Below, piece by piece: positions 11,210 through 23,008 of a stretch of 64,000 nt of DNA. The notes under the pieces are model-generated. The model saw only the letters and a list, made by a program, of their open reading frames with translations. It did not search any database and was not told where the DNA came from. Each line of letters opens with the position of its first letter. Position 1 is the first letter of the stretch. Source of the DNA: Mikania micrantha (taxonomy: Eukaryota > Streptophyta > Magnoliopsida > Asterales > Asteraceae); the NCBI GenBank assembly GCA_009363875.1, contig CM018690.1, positions 31,478,800-31,542,799 on the forward strand, written 5' to 3'. The translations under genes were made by a program, and so were the position numbers.

Positions 11210-11625
11210 GGTTTGGTTCCTTTGTTAACCCTTCCTTATTTCGTTAACTAAATAACTATATTTTATTACTTTGTGAACCATATTGAAGTAAATTTAATGA
11301 TGTAGGTTTTTTCTAATTTTTTCCTAATGTAAGTGAGCCATATATTAATTAAAAAAGAAAAAAAAACATACACATTTAAATTTACTTTAATGTGAGCCTC
11401 AAAGTAATAAGATGTGTTTATTTAAATAACTACATTTTATTACTTTGTGAACCGTACTAAAGTAAATTTAATGATGTAGGTTTTTTCTTATTTTTTTACT
11501 AATGTAAGTGAGTCCTATATTAATTAAAAAAGAAAAAAAAACATACACATTTAGATTTACTTTAATGTGAGCCTCAAAGTAATAAGATGTGTTTATTTGG
11601 TTAACTCAATAAACATGCGTAAAAC
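11207..11625. repeat. (TA)n-flanked foldback element E with a tandemly doubled core
   Basis: It starts GGGTTTGGTTCCTTTGTTAACC and is a relative of element A at 2401. The hairpin core is present twice in direct orientation with a period of 174 bp: ATTACTTTGTGAACC occurs at 11265-11279 and 11439-11453. Each copy has its own pair of complementary arms (CAAAGTAATAA / TTATTACTTTG). No coding potential. Confidence 0.7.
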
Positions 11626-11642
11626 CCACACACTATTTAATA

Positions 11643-11760
11643 TATATATATTTGTTTAATATTTTCAATGTGTGTCTATATATATATATATGTATGTATA
11701 TGTGTGTGTGGGACCTTTAATATTTTCAATGTATATATGTGTGTGGGGGGGGGGGGGGAC
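11643..11760. repeat. low-complexity TA/TG tract ending in a G-run
   Basis: Two near-copies of TAATATTTTCAATGTGTxTATAT are followed by TG repeats and an uninterrupted G-run near 11746-11758. Confidence 0.8.
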
Positions 11761-11799
11761 CATTTTACTATTCCCCTCCATGTTCTTTAATATATATAA

Positions 11800-12060
11800 C
11801 TAGGTTTATGCTTCCCGCGCGTTGCGGCGGGTTATCACAATACAATTCCGGGAACAGGTATATATGTAATTTGCAGAAGCATAAATTACATAACAATATC
11901 AAATCTTACATCACGAACTCTATATAAATTTTTCATAAAAACATAAAATCATACAAAATCCTCACAAATATTTTATAAAAATAATAGAAAAAATTACTCA
12001 CAAAATTCGTCTCACCGGCAACCAATCGTTTAAATTAAAAGAAAATCAAATCTCTCAAAT
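11800..12060 (-). mobile_element. Helitron 3' end, copy 2 (same family)
   Basis: CTAG (11800-11803) is followed inward by a decayed hairpin (CCCGCGCGTTGCGGCGGG) and about 250 bp similar to copy 1, including CATAAAATCATACAAA and GGCAACCAAT. One arm of the terminal hairpin has lost 3 bases, so this copy is probably dead. It encodes nothing. Confidence 0.65.
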
Positions 12061-12523
12061 TGAATAAAAACCCAAATCTCTAAGCAAATCTCTTAAATTT
12101 AATACACTTATCTCTGTTTATTACTTTTCAAAGTTAAAAAAACATCTCATGGTCTAAATCCAAATTTTCAAAACGTTACTACATGGATCAGACACCTAAA
12201 TATTATAATATATAATAATATATATAATATAATATATGTATATATTAAATCAATGAGCCACCAAGTATATAATAGTATTATTTTTACTATTCCTTTTCAT
12301 ACATTTTAATTATATATAGTAATTTATTGGACCTTGAGCAGGTAACATTTTATTGACCTGACATCAAACTTACTAAGAAATGATGGGTTCGTAGGTGATT
12401 CCAGCGTTCGTCAAAAGATAAAAAATGTTGGAATCAAGGGCAAATTCGAGTTCTTCAATTTTATTTTATTTGATATTATACAATTTCTTCATTTACAAAA
12501 TTATTTTAATTTATTTTATACAA

Positions 12524-12571
<48 letters not shown>

Positions 12572-14087
12572 CTTTCTGATTCTTTAGTATGTGCTCATAA
12601 TTTCATTATGCATAATTAATGCAATTTGGTTCTTAGTCTTTAAGAAATTTGATATAATTTAATAATTTTATCTGGTTCCCTCATCAATTTGCAAGGAGGT
12701 GGTTGTTGTGACACATCAATATGTCCTCCATAACAAGTTGTAAATAGGGTTGGAGGTTAAGTAACAAAGAGGATGAGAGTGGTTTTTTATTTAACTTTTA
12801 GTTTAAAAAAAATAATAGAGTTAATGTTAACGATCGAAACCTTTGCAAAATATGAGCTTTAAGGACATGATATGTTTAAATTTGTTTTTGGACTAAAAGA
12901 GTAAAGATGAAGAAAAGCATAAAATAAGGATAGAAACATTGGGCACATAAACAAAATAAAAAACATGTACAAAATAATCTAATTTCTAATTAGTTCTATT
13001 TACAGTAATCGCAGCAAGAAGAACAGAAACATCATAATTTTTTAAATGTTTATATTAAAAAAAATAAAAATTAAATGTTCAAGAAATATAGTTAACAATA
13101 AACGACTAATAACAAGAAAAAAAATGTAGTGTTAGAAATGGAGAGAGCAGAATAGTTTTATGTATAATAGAGAGATGCATAAAAAACATGAAGAGATTAG
13201 TTAATTCAAAGTAAATATTTGTACAAATGTTCTACTTAATCACATACACACACATATATTGACATCGGTGAATTCAACCGACGTTTGTTTAATCTGGACC
13301 ATCTGATAAACCTGAAACGAAAATTTGATCGTTTAAACTTGTCGATTGTGACAATTTCTGGATTGCATTTTTTATTTGAGAAATATCAGAAATATAACCT
13401 CCAAGAATTCAAAATATTTGACTCCGATGGTTGGAAACTTGTATGAACGTATGACCAGATTGGTTGTTATTGAATTGTCATTTACGAATGTTGAATAGTT
13501 TTGTATGATTGTTTTATAATTTAGATTTGAAACGTAGTTATTTTGTTAATTATATATATATATATATATTTTTTATTTATATAAAAATACTTATGTCATT
13601 ATGATGTTAAAATATATGTCCATCAAACATGTATAAAACTAATTAATTAGTATTTTGGCCAATACATCTTCATCTAAAAGTATTAAATGAATCGTTACGA
13701 TAAAAAATGTAGATATTTTATGATTCAGAGTATGATAAGACTAGAAACTGAGTCCTTGCTTGTACCTAATGGTGGGGTTGTTTCGGCTTTGACTTGATAA
13801 GGTTGTGAATGTCTATTCTAATGGTTGTAGAGGCAACAACTTATATCAAATGAAACACACATTTCATAATAGCAATTGGCAAAGTTAAATACGTGTTTAC
13901 TTTCTATATTAAAGATTGATGGTTGATATATAGATGTCACACATGAAAAATAATGTATGCTTGACAAACAAAATAGACCACGTTAACATGTGAGATTTAG
14001 TGTTTGATTTAGGATTATTTTCATGTAGTTTAGTGTTAGAAAGTATCTTGTAGTTATCCTAGTTAAAATGTTCAACATGAGAATGAG
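12061..14087. other. AT-rich intergenic DNA with a (TC)n tract
   Basis: The only clear structure is a pure (TC)n run at 12527-12568. I see no gene, tRNA-like head or inverted repeat over these 2 kb. Confidence 0.5.
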
Positions 14088-14092
14088 ATTAC

Positions 14093-14735
14093 TGTAGGAA
14101 CACCGTTCATAAAATAAACAAATACTTTTATTATTCAATTACTCGAATTACAATTCAGAAAAATACAGAATATAAAATAAAGTAATACAAAAATATAAAA
14201 ATGCTAAATTTGAATTTACAAGAAGAAGTATAAAACAAGATGAAATGAATTGAAATGAGTTCGGTAGTTGAGGATTTCTGTTCAACAGAGCTCCCTTAAA
14301 ACAGATTTTGGGCCACTCAGGTGAACCCGACTGTTTCTCAGGGTACAACAGCCGAAGCAGTGTGTACTGCCGGAGTTAACGGAAAACCCGAAACTTCACC
14401 TGAAACAAGAGTGTTTCACACGAGGAACCGATCGTTGTAGGTTGTTGAGAACTTAACAAAGTATATGATTGTGTTTGAAACATTTGAAGCTTGTGTGTGT
14501 ATATCTCAAGTGGTGTAGAGATCTCAAAAATTAGCATCTTCAACAAGAGGCCAAATGCCTCTATTTATACTTGTAGTCTTGGCATTTCAAAGGTTGCCAT
14601 GATGCCTACTAACAAGCATATTCATGGCTAATTGCCCACTAACAAGCACCATATTCATGACAAATGAATTGGTAGATGAAAGGTTTATATTTTCTTCTTT
14701 TTTTTTCTTCTTTCTTTTCACACAAAACTCCAACA
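14093..14735 (-). mobile_element. solo LTR of a Copia-type element
   Basis: The 643-bp unit runs TGTAGGAACA...CTCCAACA on the plus strand, that is TGTTGGAG...CCTACA on the minus strand. A perfect 5-bp target duplication, ATTAC, is at 14088-14092 and 14736-14740. A near-ideal plant TATA box, TATAAATAG, lies on the minus strand at about 14562-14571, followed by a leader and an A/T-rich 3' zone on that strand. There is no second LTR or internal region, so LTR-LTR recombination left a solo LTR. A 66-codon frame inside it is not a gene. Confidence 0.9.
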
Positions 14736-14740
14736 ATTAC

Positions 14741-15858
14741 ATTACATTAAGTGACTTGTTGAACACAAGTAGCGATCATTTGGTTTAATTTGAATATCAG
14801 ATTTTCAAGTTACTAATTTACCATAGTAGAGGGTTTCGTGTTTGTTTACAACTTTATTTCTTACATTAGTATCTTATTGAAGATAATGAAGATTAATGAT
14901 GAAAAGTTATTTCGTTAAAATTAAAGCCCACAAATGCGTTTACGTATAAATTTACTGTAATTTTATGTTAATTTTCATTGTATTTTATGTAATTACATAA
15001 ATGTACTATTATTTTATCACTATGTTTACATGCTACCATGATTTTAATTAATTATTGTGTTTTTCAGCACTTATTATTTAAAAAAAATACATCTCATGTC
15101 ATTATTTTATATGTATTTATTATTTTAATTTCCCTTTTATATCGTTTCGTGTTATTTATTATTTTTAATATATTAGATAAGTTTGTTGCGATTTTTAGAA
15201 ATATATAGTGATGTTATTTCTCCATTGTATATTCACAATTTCTCATTTTAAAAATTAGTAAAAGATAATGACAAGCTGGAAGACACTATAAAACACACAC
15301 AAAAAACACAATAAGCTAAAAAAATGCATTTATCTATATTTTTTTAATATAATGATACAATTGTTCAGAAAATTGATGATTAACATTACTTTTTATACTT
15401 TTTAGATTAACTAACCTTTTTTTTTAATGTTAAGTCAACCTTAGTGTAATTAATCTTATATATCCAACAACTCTTTGTTAACTTATAAAACTAGAAAGAA
15501 AAGAATCTATTGGTTGATGAACCCAACATCACCGGATCACTAACCGATCAATTTTAAACGAAATCAGTTTAAAATATTTTACCTCTATGATTAATGTATA
15601 ACTTTAGATAAGGTATTATATATGTCGGCCAAACTATTAAAATAATATTAATTTATTTTTAAGAAAATGAAAGGACTAGTTGATTGAATTACGTGTTATA
15701 ATGTCTAAATAAGACAAATTTCGAATGAAACAAGTTGCTAATCATGTTGACTCGTTCTCGTTGACGAAAATCACATTTGTATCTTGGCGGCTTTGGAGTA
15801 GGACACTTTTTATTACGCCCATCAAAGCTTACGCTGCAAGACTATGTGTAGTGGTAAC
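14741..15858. other. AT-rich intergenic DNA, nothing recognised
   Basis: A 74-codon frame at 15725-15949 overlaps the next repeat and has no recognisable content. Confidence 0.5.
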
Positions 15859-16111
15859 TAATATTTTCAGAACCAGACCGGACGTCAGACTGGTTACTGA
15901 GAAGACTAATTGGGCTGATCGGATCAGATTTATAAACCGGATAACATAATAAATATATAATATATTCTAAAAAAAATTATACAAATATAAACACATTTAA
16001 ACAAACATAATCATGTTAAAAAAACACAGGATTTGGTTTTAGTATTTTATTATTTGGATTTTATTTAAAAAAACTGAAATCCGGCCGGCCGGACCGGTTC
16101 TGACAACACTG
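15859..16111. mobile_element. hAT-type miniature element (CCGGCCGG family), decayed copy
   Basis: The left end TAATATTTTCAGAACC and right end GGTTCTGACAACACTG are imperfect inverses. GACCGG/CCGGCCGG words crowd both ends around an AT-rich centre. The family ends match 17175 and 29439. No clear 8-bp duplication remains, so the left boundary is uncertain by a base or two. Confidence 0.65.
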
Positions 16112-16617
16112 GATAATGCCATTATCACTTCACATATGCGTTACATAAACAACTAACATCATCACCCACTCATCACTCTACATTATCATCACATGTGTTA
16201 TAATCACTCTTCCTTTTTTTCCCATTTCTTCTCCTTTCACGCGGTGACCCAACTAATGCCGTCTTCACGCCGGTGGTTTATAAGTGGGGGCAGGGGCATG
16301 ACAGGGGCTTGAAACCTATCACACGGTGAGAGTCACGTCTCACTATGGATGGCCTAAGACCTCATCTTGTATCACGCAAAAAGCACCAAATTTGTTTTTT
16401 TTTTTTCTAAAAAAAAAAAGAAAAGAAAAAAGAATTAAAAAAGGAATTAGCATGAGACAAAGCCCAACAAAAAGTAACAAATAGACCGACTAAGTCGGTT
16501 TGAATTTATTGATTGGCTATGGTTTGATTACAATTATGGGTCTAGTATCTACTGGTTATGTGTGAAAATTAATGAGCATGAGTAAAAGTGTCGTATAACG
16601 TTGGTTTTTAATTTTTA
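16112..16617. other. intergenic DNA
   Basis: A less AT-rich stretch at 16230-16360 has no frame, repeat pair or known motif that I can name. Homopurine tracts lie near 16400. Confidence 0.45.
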
Positions 16618-16631
16618 ATACTCATACTAAC

Positions 16632-16858
16632 CTTTTTTTAACGGTGAAGGTCTCAATAGTGTGAACCACTGTTTCCAGACCATGTTACCAATGTCTAGTT
16701 ACTTGGACCTCCCATGAGACACCACAATCACCTCAGGAGAAAACCCCACTAGAAAAACCCCCTGACCTCCCTCAGACCTCTTTCTGCTGCGAGAGGGATT
16801 TGAACATAAGACTTCCCAAGAAACTTGGGGTACCATTGAGGCAATGTCTCATTGGTTT
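16632..16858 (-). mobile_element. tRNA-derived SINE, copy 2
   Basis: Same family as 497-725, inverted. A poly-T marks its 3' end at the left. The B-box complement (GGATTTGAACATAAG) lies near 16796 and the A-box complement (ACCATTGAGGCAATG) near 16840. The target duplication is perfect: ATACTCATACTAAC at 16618-16631 and 16859-16872. Confidence 0.9.
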
Positions 16859-16872
16859 ATACTCATACTAAC

Positions 16873-17174
16873 TAAAAATGTGTAATAGTTAGTGAATATG
16901 TGATATTTTTGAACTATTTATTTTACTCTTTAGATCGAGTTTAGTTACTTGAGAAAATGAATATTCATTTAGGTTTCAGATTCGTATTCAAAAGTTTGGA
17001 TATGTGAAATTTTGAATACGGATTATGATTCTGAAGTTAATTATCAAAACTTTTCATGTATCCGAATTTAATACAGGAAATGGTTGAAATCTTATCTTAA
17101 GTGTTTGCATTTCAAACTGTTCAATCTATATATATATATTTAGACTTTAAACACCTCTAAAATATAGCTTCGAC
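16873..17174. other. AT-rich spacer, nothing recognised
   Basis: No supported features. The last 8 bases are the left flank duplication of the hAT-type element. Confidence 0.5.
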
Positions 17175-17558
17175 CAAGGTTTTCAGAACCGGGCCGGACC
17201 GAGAACCGGAGGATAGACGGCCCAAAGTAAGCATATGGATCGGCCTCAAGCAAATTGGCTGGTTGAGTCGGTTCATCGGTCGGACCGGGAACCAGTTCAT
17301 TGGTTGGATCGATTTTAATTTTTTTTTTTAACTAAAAGCCAAAGAATGAAACATTAAAATCAAACCCTATATTTTTTTAATGTGATTATGTTAGTTTAAA
17401 CATTAATTATGTTTGTTTAGATGGGTTTATCATTTTATATATTTTTTGGAATATTTTATATATTTATCATGTTATCCGGTTCTTAAATCCGGTCCACACG
17501 GTAACCACTAACCAGTAAAACGTATGGTTCAACTTCTGGTCCGGTTCTAAAAACATTG
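17175..17558. mobile_element. hAT-type miniature element (CCGGCCGG family)
   Basis: The ends CAAGGTTTTCAGAACC and GGTTCTAAAAACATTG are inverse. The flanks GCTTCGAC (17167-17174) and GCGTCGAT (17559-17566) agree at 6 of 8 positions, an ageing 8-bp duplication. The subterminal zones are rich in CCGG and GACCGG. Confidence 0.75.
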
Positions 17559-17566
17559 GCGTCGAT

Positions 17567-19190
17567 AAAACTAAGTTTAATTATAATAAGTTAGAAGCCG
17601 GATCGGGTATCGGGGTATGCCTAAATTTGGGCCCTAATAATGGGCTAATATTTTGTGTTAAAATCCCTCTGATCTAGGCCTCATCCGTAATAAAATTTTT
17701 AAATAGCCCAATGCTCTATCGTCATATAGATTTTAGGAAGGCATTTTGGGTTAACTTAATCTGGAATCGTTCTCGTTATTATTAATCTCAGTTTTGTAGA
17801 ATTTTAGCATCTTAAATGGCGACTCAATGATCGAGAACTCGAATAACTTATAATCACATTATTTAAGTGACATAAAAACAAATATTCGTTCGTTAATTTT
17901 CATTTTCTAATAAAAAGCTTGTGTTTATAAATGATTTTTTTTTTTTGTGTTTTTTAACTATTATTTGTTCCACACACATATAGTGACGGGTTTAAATACA
18001 AGAGAGGTAAGCGACGAGACGATTCAAATACAAGAGAGGGGTGCAAGGTGCACGAAGTTTTCATCATTTTATCTTACAAGTGTTAATTGTTCTTGTGTGA
18101 AAAAATCTCACAGATACGGAGTTATCACGCACATTCTATCTGTGATAATTTTATTTATACGTAATAACCCCGAGTTTGTGTGATTTATAACGCAAGAATA
18201 ATTAACACTTACATAACAAAGTCATGCAGATTTCGTGTAATTTACATTCAAAAGCCTTTGTATTTTAAACTTTAATACATGAATACATACATACTAATAT
18301 AAGTACATATATAAAAGAATTTATAAAAAGATATAAATCTATAAAAACTTTGGTGGCTTTAACTATTTTGGTAATATGAGCTTTCTAGAAACTTGGAAAC
18401 TATTTAGTTGAACCTCATTTTACTTTTTAATATAATTAATTATATTCTAAATTTATCATTATGTTTGGGAGAAACCTACAATCATTTTTGTTGGACAATT
18501 CACCACCTAATTTACCACCCTAGATCGAGGAAGATGTACTAATAGCCATAGGCGGACACAAAGCTTTAGGAGGGGGGATAGGCCCCTAGTAGGATGATAC
18601 GAACGGATGCTTAAACGTATTGTTTTTAGATAAATTTGTTTATTTGTGAGACAAAATAAGGCACAAATCTGAATATAATTAAGTGATACAAATATGATTA
18701 CGAATGATATAAGCTTAATTATAAACATTAAAAATAATAATGAAAACTATGTTCTTTTCATGGATTTTTACGAATATTAACTTGTGATGTAAATTTGAAA
18801 TTGATTATTTAGGCAACTGTTATTCTAAATACTTTTTTGCGGTTTCAACTACCCGACCCACTTTTTACCCCGACCCATTTTTACCGATTCTTCGTAAAAA
18901 AATTTCTTAATCCGCTACTCCTATTAGTGACGCTAGGCGATTAGTTACAATCATTTGAGTATCAAAGAAAAAGATAGTTAAAATACCACTTTCCATAATC
19001 ATATCTAACACCAACAACATATTGAAAAACTATCTTGCAATTCTTCTAGAATCTAGATAAAAAAAAAAAAAAACAAAAAAAAAAAAAGAAGAGAAAACAC
19101 ACATGGGGGCGTCTAAGAGTTTATTAATCAAATTAAATTGCCATTAAACACTACTAATCAACTCCAATTTTGAATTACCACAATGCAAAT
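17567..19190. other. intergenic DNA downstream of the RADIALIS-like gene
   Basis: No coding signal that I can defend. At about 18536-18925 a stretch begins CCATAGGCGGACACAAAGC and ends near AATCCGCTACT, with C/G-rich edges and an AT-rich middle. This resembles a decayed dispersed element, but its ends do not pair well enough to classify. A-runs lie at 19060-19090. Confidence 0.45.
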
Positions 19191-19427
19191 TCATTTCTTT
19201 TTAGCATGCAGAGCCTCACCATTTTTGTAACATGGCAGCTGAATTTTTCCTGCCTCTATAGCCTTCACATCCTCCACAAGTTTTTGGTAGTGCATCTCGA
19301 CATCCTCCACAGTCTTACCCACGATCTTCGCGATCGTTTGAAACCGATGAGGGTCGTTATCGTATGTGACTAACGAGCTTTCGAACAGCTTGTTTTGATC
19401 CCACGTCCAGTTAGAACTTGAACCCAT
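19191..19427 (-). CDS. RL: RADIALIS-like single-MYB (SANT) protein
   Basis: An intact 78-residue frame covering one MYB/SANT-type domain (residues about 5-55), with the family pattern NW(T)W.QNK.FE..L..YD..., then IAKIVGKT.EDVE.HY..LVEDV, and a short basic tail. RADIALIS-like proteins are small nuclear proteins; the Antirrhinum founder RAD competes with DIV-type MYB partners in floral asymmetry. The frame is open for 15 more codons upstream with another ATG at 19470-19472. I chose the inner ATG because relatives begin M(A/G)SSS just before the domain. Oddities: the usual second tryptophan is phenylalanine (HRF), and one glycine of the common VGGKT is missing. A further 3' exon is possible but not seen. 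Within 100 bp upstream lies TGCATGCA, an RY-like palindrome (19506-19513), whose function is unknown. No transposon interrupts it, so it looks functional. Confidence 0.85.
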   Translation of the reverse strand: MGSSSNWTWDQNKLFESSLVTYDNDPHRFQTIAKIVGKTVEDVEMHYQKLVEDVKAIEAGKIQLPCYKNGEALHAKKK

Positions 19428-19629
19428 TTCTTTGAATACAAAGAGAATCTTGTTACCAAAACACATGCACACAAGCTTAGAATATTATGCTGAAACTGAT
19501 ATATGTGCATGCATTTGCCTATAAAAACCGGTTCATATGGATCAATGGTGGATGTTGAAGATGCTGGTTTTTAACGGTTTGAGAGAGTGTTGGCTTCTTG
19601 TGAAAAAGGAGTGAAAAAGTCCCTTTGAC

Positions 19630-20228
19630 TCACTGAGTTTCCGGGGAAAGAAACAGCGAGTCAAGTTTGAATGCAACGTAAAAACAGGTAGTGTTTGTTA
19701 ATAAGCAGTGGGCTCCGATTTTTATTTGGTAAAAACGAGGTTGGATCAGTACTCGCAGTGGCTCTAATTCGCCATAGAATCACGGGCATACTACTTTTTA
19801 TAACATTATACAGTTATAATTTTAAGAAAAAAATAGTGTATGTAATGCAACCTCTAATTGTATGTAACTTAAAAATAAAAATGTCATATATTTATATCAT
19901 AAACAAAAAAAATTATAAATTTAATAATTTTGATTTATTTGTTATAAATGACTTCTAATGACTGCTTTACGGATAGTTATATTAAAACTTTAGAATTTTA
20001 TAAGTTTTCATATTTGCTTATTTTTAACTAAATTTTTTAACTAATCATTTTTATGTGTTTTTTAAACTTTTCTAATTTTTATGACGTTTTGATGTGTTTT
20101 TTTCTTTCTTTCTTTGTTTTTTTAAAATTTTTGTTTTTATCTTTTTGTATTTTATTAAGTTTTGTTTACTAAGTAAAGTAAACATTAATAAAAAATATAA
20201 AAAAAAAGTAAAAGAAGAAAAGAAAAAC
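19630..20228. other. AT-rich DNA upstream of the RADIALIS-like gene
   Basis: The promoter-proximal part (19428-19630) is moderately GC-rich. Further out it becomes AT-rich with no motif that I can name. Confidence 0.5.
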
Positions 20229-20231
20229 TAA

Positions 20232-21031
20232 GGTGGTGTTTGTTTTTGAAGAGGTAAAATGTCTGCGGTTTGCGGACCACGTCTGCAAACCTCTTTTACA
20301 GAAGAGGTGGACCAAACCTCTGCAAGAAGAGGTTTTGAGGGTGTTTGTTTTTCAAAAACCTCTTCAAACAAAAACCTCTTCAGTCTTCCCCAACCCCAAC
20401 CCCACCGTCGACCAGCCACCACCGTCCACCACTGTCTTCATCTCCGATCGTCCTCCTCCACCTACCGTTGAACCAGGAGACCGCGACTAGGGTTTCGATC
20501 GTCTCCCCTTTCCTCCGATCGAACCAGGAGTCGATTGAACAGCCGATTGAGAAGTATGTTGAGGATTTGCGGTCGATTGAGGGGCGAGGGCGAACCCTAG
20601 ATGCGACGGTGGAGGTGGGCGTCGTTCGTGAAGGCGGTGGGAGGCAACGGCGAACCCTAGATGCGACGGTGGAGGGGGCGCGACACAGTGAAAGGGGCGA
20701 ACCCTAGATGCGACGGTGGGGGGGCGCAACTTTGAAGGGTGACGGCGGTGGGGAGGCTCGGCGGTGGGGGAAGCGGCTGTGGAGGAGGCCATCTGTGGAG
20801 GTGGCGATGGGGAGGCCGGCTGTGGAGGTGGCGGTGGAGAGCTTGGGTTAAAGAAGTGAGAGGTTGGGAAGAGGTTAGAAGATGTTGGTCCATGTCTTCT
20901 CCAATAAGAGGTCTCGCAGACGTTTTTTAATGAAATGTCTGCGAGAAAACAAACACCCTACATCTTTCCTTGGTCTGCGAGGTGCAGACAAAAGAGGTTT
21001 CGCAGACTTTTTTCAAAAAACAAACAGCCCC
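20232..21031. mobile_element. Harbinger-type non-autonomous element with GC-rich interior
   Basis: The terminal inverted repeats are GGTGGTGTTTGTTTTTGAA at the left and the complement of TTCAAAAAACAAACAGCCCC at the right. A 3-bp duplication TAA (20229-20231 and 21032-21034) fits PIF/Harbinger. A second inverted pair, GTCTGCG.., lies just inside. The 800-bp interior switches to GC-rich sequence with three near-copies of GCGAACCCTAGATGCGACGG between 20586 and 20725. Frames of 60-120 codons are open on both strands because of this composition; none has a domain. It may be captured gene sequence, but I cannot identify a donor. Confidence 0.75.
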
Positions 21032-21034
21032 TAA

Positions 21035-22204
21035 GTAGTGAAAGTGAAACAAAATACATATAGATAATAGATGCAAACAGGCCCAACCAAGAAATCATGA
21101 TACGTGCTTGGGCTCGAAGTTAAGCGAGCCAGATCAGAGCTTTCTTCATAAGCTACAAAGATGTAACTTAGTGAAATAAAAGTTAATGAAATGAAAAGGG
21201 TATAGCATGTTCGGAATCTCTTGTGAACTCTAAAACAATAGGTTGGTAGTACGTCTTATTATATTGATAAGTAGCCTAGAAACTCATATATTACATGGGT
21301 TGAATAAATATAATATGTTATAAACAATGTTTGTATAAACATTTATATGTACATATGTCAACTCTGATTAAACAAAAAATATGAACATTTAAAAACTACC
21401 AAATAAAAAATAATAATATATATTTAATAATTTTAAAATTATACATACCTATAAGATATAACTGGAATTATATTATATTTAATTAATTTTAGTAAATTAG
21501 TAAATATTTTAATATGAAGGTTTATAATTATGAATATTTAATTGTATAATTTAATTAATAAAAATTATTAATATTTTTTAGGAAAGAGGCAAAATTTTTT
21601 TTTAAATTTCATCATAATGTGACATTATCAGTTAAAAATACTCTTTTTAACTTTTAGTTGTATAATTTAATTAATAAAAATTATTAATACTTTTAGGAGA
21701 TAAATGCGGGAAAACATTTCTTATATTTAGTTAGGAGATGACATGTGTCACCTAAAAGTACTCTTTTATTAGAGTAGGAAGATTTTTGTTGGTATCTGTA
21801 ATCAAAATAAGACATAAATAAGCCCATGTGGTTTAGATAACTAACGTTTTTGGCCCCAACCATAGTTAGTTTTTGGGCTAAAACCATTATAGCTAAGTTT
21901 GAGGGGCCAAAACCGATAGTTATGTAAGCCACCGGGCCTGAATTGATAGAAGATTTTATTTTGAGTCGAAATAGTTAAATCATTTGAACTACATGAGCCA
22001 AAATCGTAATTTACTCGTAATACAGATAAACATGCTTCTCAATACAAAATTAAGTTAATATATAATAAGTCACTGTTATATTAATAATTTTCATTGCTAC
22101 TTGTTTGTTATTCATCCGTATTGGTTATTTGTTGTGATGGTACCAATGAGAAAATTAAATAAGACCACATGAAAACACATTTTTTTCAAAGCATGGAAGA
22201 GATT
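21035..22204. other. AT-rich DNA with a decayed repeat end
   Basis: Very AT-rich to about 21700. A segment ends near 22017 with GTAATTTACTCGTAAT, inverse to the GAGTAAAYTG ends at 6324 and 31471, and has internal words such as CATGAGCCAAAATCG. I could not find its left end. A 79-codon frame here is not credible as a gene. Confidence 0.45.
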
Positions 22205-22440
22205 TTTCGGGCAAGTCGGAGAGGTGGGCAAACCGGTTCCGACTCCGATTCCAAATGGTTCCAATCCGGTCAACAAAGTCAAGAACCGGTTCCGGCTCGG
22301 GTTTTGGCCAGTTCCGGTTAAGGTTTTAGTAGGTTCTGGTTCGGGTGGGTGAAGGTGGAACCGGTTCCACTTACTTTTGAAAACCCGGAACCGCCAGTAC
22401 CTATTGGATCCAGTTCGGGTTGTCGGTTGACCTCTATCTA
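22205..22440. repeat. hAT-like GC-rich fragment (AACCGG words)
   Basis: GAGGTGGGCAAACCGG at the left and GGTTGACCTCTA at the right are weakly inverse. The interior repeats GGTTCCG/CCGGTT words like the other hAT-type miniature elements. No target duplication is visible. Confidence 0.45.
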
Positions 22441-22479
22441 TAATTAGCACAAATGAGATAATATGAATGAAAGTTGATT

Positions 22480-22773
22480 TTTGTATTGTTATCCAGGAAC
22501 TTGTTCAGAATACCATAATGAAAGGAAGATAGGCGTTTTTCACTAGGTATTTGACCAAATAAGATCGTCCAGTTCCTATAGAACCTATCGCTAATACCCC
22601 TAGAGAGAGATAAGGCCAAGCGGAGCGAAAAGAGTTTTCCATGAGATGGGAAATGAAAACTATTAGCCCCACACGAAGTTTGTGAATAAGTGATTGTTTG
22701 ATAATGAGCAAGGAATATCCGTCTTTCTGCTAAAGAGGATGTATTGAATTCGCAATATACTTTTTCTAATGGA
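22480..22773 (-). pseudogene. ycf2: plastid ycf2 fragment (NUPT, or plastid DNA via mitochondria)
   Basis: Read on the minus strand, about 95 codons match the central region of the plastid Ycf2 AAA-ATPase-like protein. They include segments of the type ERRIFLAHYQTITYSQ and, after a frame change, the P-loop-like GSIGTGRSYLVKYL and a LNKFLDN-type piece. At least two small deletions change frame, so it cannot be expressed. It joins directly to cox1 sequence at about 22774, which does not happen in a plastid genome. It is therefore a mosaic insert. Confidence 0.8.
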
Positions 22774-23008
22774 AATGTGCAACCACATAATAAGTATCAT
22801 GTAGAGCAATGTCTAGCCCAGAATTTGTATTGTATCGAAACATGGGTGTTTTGTATTGTATCGAAACCCCCCCCCCCCCCCACATGGTAGTGATCCAATT
22901 AAAGATTTTGATTCCAGTGGGGACAGCTATGATCATGGTAGCTGCGGTGAAGTAGGCACGGATATCAACATCTAAGCCCACATTAAACATATGATGAGCC
23001 CAACCCGA
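22774..23008 (-). pseudogene. cox1: mitochondrial cox1 fragment (NUMT)
   Basis: The minus strand encodes a recognisable piece of cytochrome c oxidase subunit 1: WAHHMF.VGLDVD.RAYFTAA, IIAVPTGIKIF.W, then IQYKTPM and SGLDIALHDTYYVVAHFH. About 20 residues are missing between IQYKTPM and SGLDIA. In their place is a duplicated GTATTGTATCGAAAC, with a C-run (22867-22880) close by. It breaks off at the ycf2 fragment on the left and at unassigned DNA on the right. Dead nuclear copy. Confidence 0.85.

Noticed and set aside
20232..20930. Several Pro/Ser/His-rich ORFs (up to 120 codons) as genes
   Set aside because: Overlapping frames are open on both strands in a GC-rich repeat inside a transposable element, with no domain or splice logic.
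22766..22990. Functional nuclear cox1 gene
   Set aside because: The frame lacks about 20 internal residues, carries a duplicated insertion and a C-run, and covers only a small part of the protein.
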